From NCBI GenBank assembly GCA_018241125.1, contig JAFEEL010000033.1, positions 124,001-188,000 of the forward strand: 64,000 nucleotides of DNA. The letters run 5' to 3'. Position 1 is the first letter of the stretch, and each line of letters begins with the position of its first letter. Source of the DNA: Pseudomonadota bacterium (GTDB taxonomy: Bacteria; Pseudomonadota; Gammaproteobacteria; Xanthomonadales; Xanthomonadaceae). The notes beneath the pieces were generated by a model. That model was not told the origin of the DNA. It ran no database searches and worked only from the letters and a program-made list of their open reading frames with translations. Positions 45,594-53,077 of this stretch are shown in pieces. Made by a program: the position numbers and the translations under genes.

Positions 45594-45832
45594 GCCGCGA
45601 CGGCATTACCAGCCTGATCGTCGCGGTCGGCTTGGTCGTCACCCTGGCCGCCATCACCGCTGCGCTGATCTTCCTGCGTGTGCCCGACGGCAACGAGCAA
45701 GCCCTGCTGCTGTTGATTGGCGCGCTGACCGCCAACGTCGGCAGCGTGGTCGGCTATTTCTTCGGCAGCTCGTCGAGTTCGCGCAACAAGGACGACACCA
45801 TCGCTTCGCTCACCACCAAAGGATCGCCATGA
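45590..45832 (+). CDS. small two-span membrane protein, probable holin
   Basis: An 80-residue protein with membrane segments at about 7-29 and 37-60, followed by a polar Ser-rich and charged tail (SSSSSRNKDD). Size, topology and its place directly after the endolysin fit a class II holin, which would form the membrane holes that release the endolysin. The ATG overlaps the endolysin stop (ATGA). Confidence 0.72.
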   Translation: MSRDGITSLIVAVGLVVTLAAITAALIFLRVPDGNEQALLLLIGALTANVGSVVGYFFGSSSSSRNKDDTIASLTTKGSP

Positions 45833-46140
45833 GATTCCACGTCATCATCGCCTGCGCCACGCTCGCGCTGGCCGGCTGCCAAACGCCCGCCGGCAAGCCG
45901 TCGGTGCAGCAAAACATCGCCGTCACCTGTCAGGCCATCGCCTCCGCCGAAGACGCGCTGGCGCTGGTGAAGGACAAGCTGACGCCCGCGCAGATGGCCA
46001 TCGTCCGCCACGCGATCACCATCAAGGCCCCGGTGTGCAATGCCGCGCCGTTCCCGGCCACCCTCACCGACGCCAGCTATGCCGCATTGACCGGCGCGCT
46101 GGCCGACCTTGCCCGCATCAAGCAGGAGGCGCAGCCGTGA
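45829..46140 (+). CDS. small lipoprotein, possible outer spanin
   Basis: A 103-residue protein with a lipoprotein signal ending LALAGC; Cys16 would be lipidated. The mature part has two further cysteines (TCQAI, VCNAA) and is helical. In a lysis cassette after holin and endolysin it may be the outer-membrane spanin partner, but no inner-membrane spanin with a nested arrangement is seen. The ATG overlaps the previous stop. Confidence 0.6.
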   Translation: MRFHVIIACATLALAGCQTPAGKPSVQQNIAVTCQAIASAEDALALVKDKLTPAQMAIVRHAITIKAPVCNAAPFPATLTDASYAALTGALADLARIKQEAQP

Positions 46141-46379
46141 GCCAGTCCCTGACCGACATCCTTGCCACCATCGAGCAATACCTGCCGACCATCGGCGCGC
46201 TGGTGGCCGCGCTCGACCCCAAGGACGCCGCCACCGTCGCGCTGGTGCAAAAGCTCGCCAGCATCGTCGCCGAGCTGGCCGCGACCGAGCGCCAGATCAT
46301 GGCCGGCCTGTCGCCGGCGCTGATGGAGCAGATCGCGCAGGCCAACCGCGATGCCGACGCCGGGTTGATCGGCAACTGA
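46137..46379 (+). CDS. small phage protein, unknown function
   Basis: An 80-residue helical protein (SQSLTDILATIEQYLPTIG, then AATVALVQKLASIVAELAATE). No membrane segment or known motif. The GTG at 46137 overlaps the lipoprotein stop, so it is part of the coupled lysis block. It may assemble with its neighbours, but this is a guess. Confidence 0.6.
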   Translation: MSQSLTDILATIEQYLPTIGALVAALDPKDAATVALVQKLASIVAELAATERQIMAGLSPALMEQIAQANRDADAGLIGN

Positions 46380-46380
46380 C

Positions 46381-46605
46381 GTGATCGACGAGATCGACAT
46401 CGCCACCGAGCGCATGGAGCGCGATCTGGCCGCCGCGCTGGAAGCCCACGCCGCCCGGCCGGTGGCGCAGGTGTCCAGCGATGGCCTGTGCATCGACTGC
46501 GGCTGGGCGATCGAACCGGCACGGCTGGCCGCCCTGCGCGGCTGCACTGCGCGCTGCGTCCGCTGCGCGGCCCGCTTCGAGACCGCGCAGCGGAGGCGCG
46601 CATGA
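46381..46605 (+). CDS. TraR/DksA-family zinc finger protein
   Basis: A 74-residue DksA-like protein that could bind in the RNA polymerase secondary channel and alter host transcription. It has an acidic N-terminal helix (IDEIDIATERMERDL) and the zinc finger CIDCG with CVRC downstream, and the tail ARFETAQRRR. The start is GTG at 46381. Such proteins are standard in this part of Mu-like and P2-like phages. Confidence 0.87.
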   Translation: MIDEIDIATERMERDLAAALEAHAARPVAQVSSDGLCIDCGWAIEPARLAALRGCTARCVRCAARFETAQRRRA

Positions 46606-46910
46606 AGATGACCCTGGAGCTGTGGCAGGCCCTGGTCTTGGGGACGAGCCTGGTTTGCGCGTTTTTCGTCATCTTGAAGATGCTGCTGATCCAGTTCTCC
46701 CAGCGCATCCAGACGCGCATGGACGCGCTGGTCGATGAGTCCAAGGGCTGGCGGCACGTCGAGCGCGACCTGATGCAACTGCGCGCCGAGCTGCCCGAGC
46801 GCTACGTGCGCCGCGAGGATTACGTGCGCAACCAGACCATCATCGAAGGCAAGCTCGACCTGATTGGATCGAAGATCGAGCTGATGCAAATCAAAGTCGG
46901 AGGGCCATAG
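46602..46910 (+). CDS. phage membrane-anchored coiled-coil protein
   Basis: A 102-residue protein with one N-terminal membrane segment (residues ~8-32) and a long charged coiled coil to the C-terminus (including GKLDLIGSKIELMQIKV). It resembles the DUF2730/Mu gp25-type proteins found before the packaging genes. The ATG overlaps the previous stop. An inner-spanin role would also suit the topology, next to the lipoprotein two genes upstream. Confidence 0.65.
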   Translation: MKMTLELWQALVLGTSLVCAFFVILKMLLIQFSQRIQTRMDALVDESKGWRHVERDLMQLRAELPERYVRREDYVRNQTIIEGKLDLIGSKIELMQIKVGGP

Positions 46911-46912
46911 CG

Positions 46913-47224
46913 ATGGACGGCATCGACCTGCAAAAGCGCCGCCGCGAGCACATCCGCTGGCTGGTGCTGCGGGCGCTGGACAACGCCCGGCCGATCGGGT
47001 TCCCGGAAAACCCGCTGCTGGAGATCGTGCGCGCCTTCTACGAGGACGCCAGCCGGCACGAACTGCGCCGCGAGCTGGATTACCTGGAAGATCGCGGCCT
47101 GATCGCCATCGCCGAGCGCCACACCGGGCACTGGCGCGCCGAGCTGCAACGCCACGGCGTGGATATTGTCGAGTACGCCATCGAGTGCGAACCGGGCATC
47201 GCCAGACCGCCGAAGGGGCTTTGA
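46913..47224 (+). CDS. Mu gp26-like protein, winged helix
   Basis: A 103-residue protein with a winged-helix pattern: HIRWLVLRALDNARPIGFPENPLL, then RHELRRELDYLEDRGLI and a wing at HTGHWRAEL. This matches the small proteins before the gp27-type gene in Mu-like phages. A part in DNA packaging is likely from position. It starts two bases after the previous stop and is one base from the next gene. Confidence 0.7.
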   Translation: MDGIDLQKRRREHIRWLVLRALDNARPIGFPENPLLEIVRAFYEDASRHELRRELDYLEDRGLIAIAERHTGHWRAELQRHGVDIVEYAIECEPGIARPPKGL

Positions 47225-47225
47225 G

Positions 47226-47765
47226 ATGCCGCCGCCGGGCAAGATCGCCATGCTGCCGCCGGAAGTCCGTGCGGAGCTTGACCGCCGCTTGATCGCCAAT
47301 GGCTTCTCCAGCTTCGTGGCGCTGTCGGAGTGGCTTGCATCGCTGGGCTTCGAGATTTCCAAGTCCACCATCGGGGTGCAGTCCAAGCGCCTGGCGCGCC
47401 GCATCGACGCGGTCAAGGCCTCCACGCAAGCGGCGCTGGCGATGGAAGATGCCACCCGCGACGACGCCGATGCGCGCTCCAACGCCATCTATGCGCAGTT
47501 CCAGTCCGGCATCTTCGACGCCCTGCTGGCCTACGCCGACGCCGAAACCGAAGAAGACCCGGCCGAGCGTCTGGCCCTGCTCACGCGTGCCGGTAAAGAC
47601 TTTGCTGCCGTGGGCCGCGGCAACATCGCTCGCAACAAGTGGGCCGTGGACGTGCGCGCCAAGATGGACGCCGCCCGCGACGAAATCCGCAAGCTCGCCA
47701 CCGGCGCCGGCGTCTCGCCCGAGACGATGGCCGCCATCGACGCGCGCCTGCAAGGCGTGGTGTGA
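47226..47765 (+). CDS. Mu gp27-like protein (DUF3486), probable small terminase
   Basis: A 179-residue protein with the DUF3486 layout: an N-terminal HTH (LPPEVRAELDRRLIANGFSS followed by the WLASLGFEISKSTI recognition part), a basic KRLARRIDAVK segment, and a long C-terminal helix for oligomerisation. The family member in Mu is thought to be the small terminase subunit that recognises phage DNA for packaging. It is upstream of the large terminase by 7 bases. Confidence 0.85.
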   Translation: MPPPGKIAMLPPEVRAELDRRLIANGFSSFVALSEWLASLGFEISKSTIGVQSKRLARRIDAVKASTQAALAMEDATRDDADARSNAIYAQFQSGIFDALLAYADAETEEDPAERLALLTRAGKDFAAVGRGNIARNKWAVDVRAKMDAARDEIRKLATGAGVSPETMAAIDARLQGVV

Positions 47766-47772
47766 GGCCGGC

Positions 47773-49191
47773 ATGGGCAACGCACGCTGCCTTCCCGCCG
47801 ACCCGCAGGCAACCTTCCTGCCCTTCCAGTCGCGCTGGATCAACGACGCCAGCCGCCTGAAGCTGGCAGAGAAGCCCCGGCAGGTCGGCTGGTCGTGGTC
47901 GGCCGCGTATGCCGCCGTGCGCCGCACCGCCCAGCGCGGTGCCAAGTTCGATCAATGGGTGTCCAGCCGCGACGAAACCCAGGCGCGGCTGTTCATCGAG
48001 GACTGCAAGCTGTGGGCCGACGTGCTCAAGCTGGCCGCCGGTGACTTCGGCGAGGAAGTGATCGACGCCGCCGAAAAGCAGACCGCCTACGCGCTGCGTT
48101 TCGCCAACGACCGCCGCATCCACTCGATGAGTTCCAACCCCGACGCGCAAGCCGGCAAGCGCGGCGGCCGCATCCTCGACGAGTTCGCGCTGCACAAGGA
48201 TCCCCGCAAGCTGTGGGCCATCGCTTACCCGGGCATCACCTGGGGCGGCCAGCTCGAAGCCTTCAGCACCCATCGCGGCAGCCACAACTTCTTCAACCAA
48301 CTCATCCGCGAGATCAAGGAAAACGACAACCCGAAGGGCATCAGCCTGCACACCGTCACCCTGGAGGACGCGCTCGCGCAGGGCCTGCTCTACAAGCTCC
48401 AGCTCAAGCTGCCGACGGACGATCCGCGCCAGGGCATGGACGAGCAGGCGTACTTCGACTACATCCGTTCGGGTTGCGTGGACGAGGAATCGTTCCAGCA
48501 GGAATACATGTGCCGCCCGGCCGACGACGATGTGGCCTTCCTGGAGTACGACCTGATCGCGGCCTGTGAGTACCCAGCCGAGACTCACTGGCAGCACATC
48601 GAAGCAGCGGAGTTGTACGCCGGTATCGACATCGGCCGCAAACGCGATCTCACCGTGCTGTGGGTGGTAGAACGCTTGGGCGACGTGCTCTACACCCGCC
48701 ACGTCGAAGCCCTCCACAACATGCCCAAGTCGGCCCAGCAAGCCGTGCTGTGGCCGTGGATCGAGCGTTGCCGGCGTACCTGCATCGACGCCACCGGCCT
48801 GGGTATCGGCTGGGTAGACGATGCGCAAGATCGCTTCGGGGCATCCAAGGTCGAAGGCATCACCTTCACGCCAAAGGTCAAGGAAGCGCTGGCCTACCCG
48901 GTACGCGGGGCGATGCAAGACCGCGCCTTGCGCATCCCGTATGACGCGCACATCCGCGCCGATCTGCGCTCGGTCACCAAGCAAACCACCGTGGCCGGCA
49001 ACATCCGCTTCACCGCCGAACGCACGCCCGACGGCCACGCCGACCGCTTCTGGGCGCTGGCGCTGGGCATCCACGCCGCCGCCGCACCCGCGGGCGTCAT
49101 CGAGTTCACCCCCGCCCCGCGCCACCCGCGCGGCTTCGACAGCGCCCACAACGATTCCGACTTCCGCATCCCGCAGGCATCCACATGGTGA
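47773..49191 (+). CDS. terminase large subunit (Mu gp28-like)
   Basis: Packaging motor and nuclease. The 472-residue product has an ATPase domain with an atypical Walker A near RQVGWSWSAA and a Walker B in RILDEFALH. The nuclease domain begins at YAGIDIGRKRDLTVLWV, with further acidic sites in IDATGLGIGW and HADRFWALALG. The ATG at 47773 is chosen over the much longer open frame. It overlaps the portal gene by 7 bases. Confidence 0.93.
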   Translation: MGNARCLPADPQATFLPFQSRWINDASRLKLAEKPRQVGWSWSAAYAAVRRTAQRGAKFDQWVSSRDETQARLFIEDCKLWADVLKLAAGDFGEEVIDAAEKQTAYALRFANDRRIHSMSSNPDAQAGKRGGRILDEFALHKDPRKLWAIAYPGITWGGQLEAFSTHRGSHNFFNQLIREIKENDNPKGISLHTVTLEDALAQGLLYKLQLKLPTDDPRQGMDEQAYFDYIRSGCVDEESFQQEYMCRPADDDVAFLEYDLIAACEYPAETHWQHIEAAELYAGIDIGRKRDLTVLWVVERLGDVLYTRHVEALHNMPKSAQQAVLWPWIERCRRTCIDATGLGIGWVDDAQDRFGASKVEGITFTPKVKEALAYPVRGAMQDRALRIPYDAHIRADLRSVTKQTTVAGNIRFTAERTPDGHADRFWALALGIHAAAAPAGVIEFTPAPRHPRGFDSAHNDSDFRIPQASTW

Positions 49192-50804
49192 CCGACGAAA
49201 GCCCCGACGTGCTCGGCTCCATCCCCGACACGCTGCCCGACGCACCCGCGCTGCCGCCGCAGACCAGCCGCGCGATCTCGCTGCAAAACGAGTTCCAGAC
49301 CCACCCCGGCCGAGGGCTTACCCCGGCGTCGTTGGCCTCCCTGCTGGTCGCCGCCGAGCAGGGCAATCCACTGGCGCAGTTCGACCTGTTCGAGGACATG
49401 GAAGAGCGCGACGGCCACCTGGCCGCCGAGATGATCCGCCGCCGCCGTGCGCTCACCCGCCTGGACTGGAACATCGTCCCGCCGCCCAACCCCAGCGCTG
49501 CCGAGAAGAAAGCTGCGCTCACGCTCAATGAATGGGTGACCGACCTGCCCGACCTGGAAGAGCTGCTGTTCGATACCACCGATGCCATCGGCAAAGGCTT
49601 TGTCTGTCAGGAAATCGAATGGGCCCGCGATGGCGGCCACTGGCTGCCGCGCTCCATCGTGCATCGGCCGCAGTCGTGGTTCCGATTCGTGCGCGGCTAC
49701 ACGCAGGAAATCCGCCTGCGTACCGGCGGCTTCGGCGACCCCCTGCAACCGGGCGGCTGGATCGTGCACACGCACAAGGCCAAGTCCGGCTATCTCGAAC
49801 GCGCCTCGCTGTTCCGCGTCCTGGTGTGGCCGTACCTGTTCAAGAACTATTCGGTCGGGGATCTGGCCGAGTTCCTGGAGATCTACGGCATCCCGCTGCG
49901 GCTGGGCAAATACCCGCCCGGCGCCAGCGACGCCGAGAAGAACACCCTGATGCGCGCCTTGCTCACGCTGGGCCACAACGCCGCCGGCATCGTGCCCTCG
50001 ACGATGGCGCTGGAGTTCGCCAAGGCCGCCGACGGCGATGCCAAGGCCAGCTACGAGGTGATGATCGACTTCTGCGAGCGCACCCAATCCAAGATCATCC
50101 TCGGTGCCACCCTCACCAGTCAGGCCGGGCGCGGCTCCAATACCAATGCCCTGGGCACCATCCACAACGAGGTGCGCAAGGATCTGACCGACTCCGACGC
50201 CAAGCAGATCGCCGGCGCGTGGACGCGCGCCGTGGTGTGGCCGCTGGCGCTGTTCAACGGCCTGATTGCCGATCGCAGCCGCTGCCCGCGTTTCGCCTTC
50301 AACCTGCAAGAGCCCGAGGATCTGGCCAACTACGCCCAATCGTTGCCGTCGCTGGTGGCGCTGGGGTTACGCATCCCGCGCCAGTGGGCGCAGGCGAAGC
50401 TGGGCATTCCCGAACCCGAGGAGGGCGACGCGGATATCCTGCAACCGGCACAGGCCGCGGCCCCGCCGCAGCCCTTGCAACTGGCCGGCAAGTCCGACGC
50501 CAAACCGGCGGCCGCCGCCACCGCGCGCCTGACCGCGCAGCCACCAGCTGACGACCGGCCCGACCCGCCGGCACTGATGACCGACCGCCTCGGTCGCAAC
50601 ACCGCTCCGGCACTGGATGCATGGATTGGCCAGGTGCGCGAACTGGCGGCCAAGGCCACCTCGTTGCAGGAGTTGCGCGATGGGTTGCTGCGGTTGGCCC
50701 CGAGCATGAGCCTGGATGACTATGCCAAGGCGATGACCGAAGCGCTGACGGCGGCCGCGCTGGCCGGTCGCTTCGAGGTGCTGCGCGAAGCCGGGATGAG
50801 CTGA
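49185..50804 (+). CDS. portal protein (DUF935, Mu gp29-like)
   Basis: Forms the ring at the head vertex through which DNA enters. The 539-residue product has the DUF935 features: AEMIRRRRALTRLDWNI near residue 85, FKNYSVGDLAEFLEIYGIPLRLGKYP near 225, and AKLGIPEPEEGD near the C-terminus. A Pro/Ala-rich linker and a helical tail (residues ~430-539) follow. It begins within the terminase gene and is two bases from the MuF gene. Confidence 0.94.
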   Translation: MVTDESPDVLGSIPDTLPDAPALPPQTSRAISLQNEFQTHPGRGLTPASLASLLVAAEQGNPLAQFDLFEDMEERDGHLAAEMIRRRRALTRLDWNIVPPPNPSAAEKKAALTLNEWVTDLPDLEELLFDTTDAIGKGFVCQEIEWARDGGHWLPRSIVHRPQSWFRFVRGYTQEIRLRTGGFGDPLQPGGWIVHTHKAKSGYLERASLFRVLVWPYLFKNYSVGDLAEFLEIYGIPLRLGKYPPGASDAEKNTLMRALLTLGHNAAGIVPSTMALEFAKAADGDAKASYEVMIDFCERTQSKIILGATLTSQAGRGSNTNALGTIHNEVRKDLTDSDAKQIAGAWTRAVVWPLALFNGLIADRSRCPRFAFNLQEPEDLANYAQSLPSLVALGLRIPRQWAQAKLGIPEPEEGDADILQPAQAAAPPQPLQLAGKSDAKPAAAATARLTAQPPADDRPDPPALMTDRLGRNTAPALDAWIGQVRELAAKATSLQELRDGLLRLAPSMSLDDYAKAMTEALTAAALAGRFEVLREAGMS

Positions 50805-50805
50805 C

Positions 50806-52116
50806 ATGACTGGCGTCGCCTTCGGCCAGGTGCCATTCGCCGAGCAGATCGCGTTCTTCCTGCAAAAGCTCAACGTCAACACCGAGAGCTACCTGGACGT
50901 GTGGGCCGAGCAGCACGACCGCAGCTTCATGGTCGCCGGGGCCAACCGCGATGCATTGGTGCAGGACTTGCGCGAGGCCGTCGCCAACGCCATCGAGAAT
51001 GGCGCGTCGCTGGAAGACTTCCGTCGCGACTTCGACCGCATCGTGACCGAGCACGGCTGGGATTACAACGGCGGTCGCAACTGGCGCTCGCGCGTCATCT
51101 ACGAAACCAACCTTCGCACCAGCTTCGCCGCCGGACGCTGGAAGCAGTTGCAGGCACTCAAACAAGATCGCCCGTACTGGCAATACGTCCACAACGACTC
51201 CGTGCAGCATCCGCGCCCGCTGCATCTGGCATGGAACGGGCTGGTGCTGCACGCGGACGACCCGTGGTGGCACACCCACTTTCCGCCCAACGGCTGGGGC
51301 TGCCGCTGCGAAATCCGCTCGCTCTCCCGCCGCGACCTGGCCAAGCTCGGCAAGGACGGCCCCGACACCGCGCCGCCCATCGACATGCAGACCGTCACCG
51401 TCGGCCAGCGCAGCCCCGGCGGCCCGCAGTCGGTGCAGACGCCCAAAGGCATCGATCCGGGGTTCGGCTATGCGCCCGGGCGCAGCCTGGACGTGCCGAC
51501 CGATCTGGGCGTGTTGCGCGCGCCGCCGGGCGTGCCGCCGATTCCTGCGCCTATTGCAGACGGCCTGAATGCCGCCTTCGATGCGACTGATGCCCGCTAC
51601 CTCGGCTTGCCGGAAGCGCAAGCGCATGCGCTGCACGCCGTCGAGCGCGAGATCGCCGATGCGTTGGTCGAGCATGCCATCGCCATCGATGCCGCCGGCA
51701 TCACGAGACTGGCTGTCGTTGGCATCGAGGACAAGGTCGATCTGCGCCCCTATCTGCATGTGTTGCGTGATCTCGTGCTGACCCACAACCATCCATCGGC
51801 CAGCGGCTTTTCCCCGGATGACATTGCCACCGCCGCCTACGGCGGAGTGGCCGAAATCCGTGTCATTACGGCGCAAGGCTTGTATCGGCTTTCCCCGCCT
51901 GACGGCCAGCGATGGCCGTTCGATCTGATCGACATGGCGATCCCCGGGTCGGACTTGCGCGCAGATATCGCCGCCTTGGCGCTGGCCTATGTTCACCAAG
52001 CGCTGCGACGTTGGCCGCATCTGACCCGCGCCCAACAGGACAGGCTGGCCTACGATCGCTTGATGCTATTATTGATGCGACGCTATGGGCTGATCTATCG
52101 CGTGGTGCAGCCATGA
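50806..52116 (+). CDS. MuF-type minor head protein with JAB-like C-terminus
   Basis: The first ~190 residues are a phage Mu protein F domain (gp30-like), with YETNLRTSFAAGRW and HFPPNGWGCRCE. After a Pro-rich linker (~215-250) comes a C-terminal region that Mu F lacks. It has THNHPSASGFSPDDI at 326-340, which fits the HxHP...SxxD metal motif of JAB/MPN proteases (H327, H329, S336, D339). MuF proteins are known to carry toxin-like tails, so this could be an injected enzyme. Its stop overlaps the start of a 75-residue protein. Head assignment is firm; the tail activity is inferred. Confidence 0.88.
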   Translation: MTGVAFGQVPFAEQIAFFLQKLNVNTESYLDVWAEQHDRSFMVAGANRDALVQDLREAVANAIENGASLEDFRRDFDRIVTEHGWDYNGGRNWRSRVIYETNLRTSFAAGRWKQLQALKQDRPYWQYVHNDSVQHPRPLHLAWNGLVLHADDPWWHTHFPPNGWGCRCEIRSLSRRDLAKLGKDGPDTAPPIDMQTVTVGQRSPGGPQSVQTPKGIDPGFGYAPGRSLDVPTDLGVLRAPPGVPPIPAPIADGLNAAFDATDARYLGLPEAQAHALHAVEREIADALVEHAIAIDAAGITRLAVVGIEDKVDLRPYLHVLRDLVLTHNHPSASGFSPDDIATAAYGGVAEIRVITAQGLYRLSPPDGQRWPFDLIDMAIPGSDLRADIAALALAYVHQALRRWPHLTRAQQDRLAYDRLMLLLMRRYGLIYRVVQP

Positions 52117-52340
52117 CAAAAGACTTGCTTGCCACCTTCGAAGAATCGCCACCGCCTTTCCCGGACGGCATGACTTGGGCGCAGATCGATGCGCGAGCGC
52201 GCGCCGAGGGCATCCGCGAAGCGCTCGGCAAGGCTGGTGTGATCGCCAGCATGGCAGGAGCCGAGGCGGCGCTGTCCGATGTGCCGCTTCCGGAATGGGC
52301 GCAAGCAGTGATCCGTTCACAATTCCCACTCGTGGCCTGA
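52113..52340 (+). CDS. small protein coupled to MuF
   Basis: A 75-residue acidic protein (PPPFPDGMTWAQIDARARAEG, then a helical region) with no known domain. Its ATG overlaps the MuF stop (ATGA). It is not a usual member of the Mu head operon. Its size, acidity and position directly after a toxin-like MuF tail suit an immunity protein, but no evidence beyond context is available. Confidence 0.6.
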   Translation: MTKDLLATFEESPPPFPDGMTWAQIDARARAEGIREALGKAGVIASMAGAEAALSDVPLPEWAQAVIRSQFPLVA

Positions 52341-52343
52341 CCG

Positions 52344-52811
52344 ATGGCGGTGAACGTCGTCATCGAATGGGACGATGCGCAGGCGCTGGCATCCATCCGC
52401 CGCGCCATCGACGCCATCGGCGACCCGGCGCGGGTGCTGGGCAACATCGGCCCGCAGCTGGTCAACAGCACCAAGGACCGCTTCACCACCGAAACCGATC
52501 CCGATGGCCTGCCGTGGGAAGCGCTGAAACCGCGCTACGCTCGCGCCAAGGCGCGCAAGTATCCGGGACAAGGCATCCTGCGCCGCGAAAATCGCCTGTA
52601 TGAATCCATCGTTTCCCAGGTCGATGGCGACACCTTGCTGGTCGGCACCAACGTCACCAACAAGGGCTTCCCGTACTCGGCCTCGATGCAACTCGGCGCG
52701 CCCTCCCGCAACGTGCCGGCGCGACCGTTTCTGGGCGTGAGCGCCGAGGATCGCAACGACATCCAGGCCATCGTCATGGATTACCTGCGCAATGCGGTGG
52801 CAGGCGACTGA
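52344..52811 (+). CDS. virion morphogenesis protein (Mu gpG-like)
   Basis: A 155-residue protein of the phage virion morphogenesis family (gp31/gpG). The pattern LVNSTKDRFTTETDPDGLPWEAL, followed by GILRRENRLYESI and NVPARPFLGVSAED, is characteristic. In Mu it is needed for a stable head or the head-tail joint. It is the last gene before a terminator-like hairpin at 52894. Confidence 0.9.
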   Translation: MAVNVVIEWDDAQALASIRRAIDAIGDPARVLGNIGPQLVNSTKDRFTTETDPDGLPWEALKPRYARAKARKYPGQGILRRENRLYESIVSQVDGDTLLVGTNVTNKGFPYSASMQLGAPSRNVPARPFLGVSAEDRNDIQAIVMDYLRNAVAGD

Positions 52812-52893
52812 CGCTCCGACCGCCTGCAAGCGCCTACAAGGCGCGCGCGGGCGTTTGCGCCACCCTCGTATCGCCCGCGCCCCGTAAAAGCGT

Positions 52894-52917
52894 CTGACGT
52901 AGCGTCAGGATCGTTTT
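52894..52917 (+). terminator. intrinsic terminator after gpG
   Basis: CTGACG-TAG-CGTCAG is followed by GATCGTTTTTGG. It ends the first late block 83 bases after the gpG stop and precedes a second hairpin and the repeated late element. Confidence 0.55.
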
Positions 52918-53001
52918 TGGGCCGGTCTGCACGGCTGCGCCGCCGCCAACCCCTGCCGGAACCCCGAATCGGCCGGATTCGGGCCTCGGTGCAGCGGTTC
53001 G

Positions 53002-53029
53002 ACCATGTTGCCGGCGTCGGCAACATGGT
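53002..53029. repeat. perfect 12-bp stem hairpin
   Basis: ACCATGTTGCCG and CGGCAACATGGT flank a 4-base loop GCGT. It lies between the terminator and the second late element; it may be a regulator-binding site or a second transcription stop. The 292-base gap 52812-53103 otherwise contains no gene apart from the possible upstream start of the protease at 53068. Confidence 0.7.
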
Positions 53030-53032
53030 TCC

Positions 53033-53077
53033 CTCGCGCGCGCGCGGCGCGCTTTGAACCAGGACATATGACAGCGC
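53033..53077 (+). promoter_or_regulatory. repeated late element, copy 2
   Basis: CTCGCGCGCGCGCGG (53033-53047), then TGAACCAGGACATATGACAG to GCGC (53055-53077), matches the element at 45072-45118. It contains the sequence AGGACATATG, which could also be a ribosome site and start codon for the protease gene. Confidence 0.5.
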
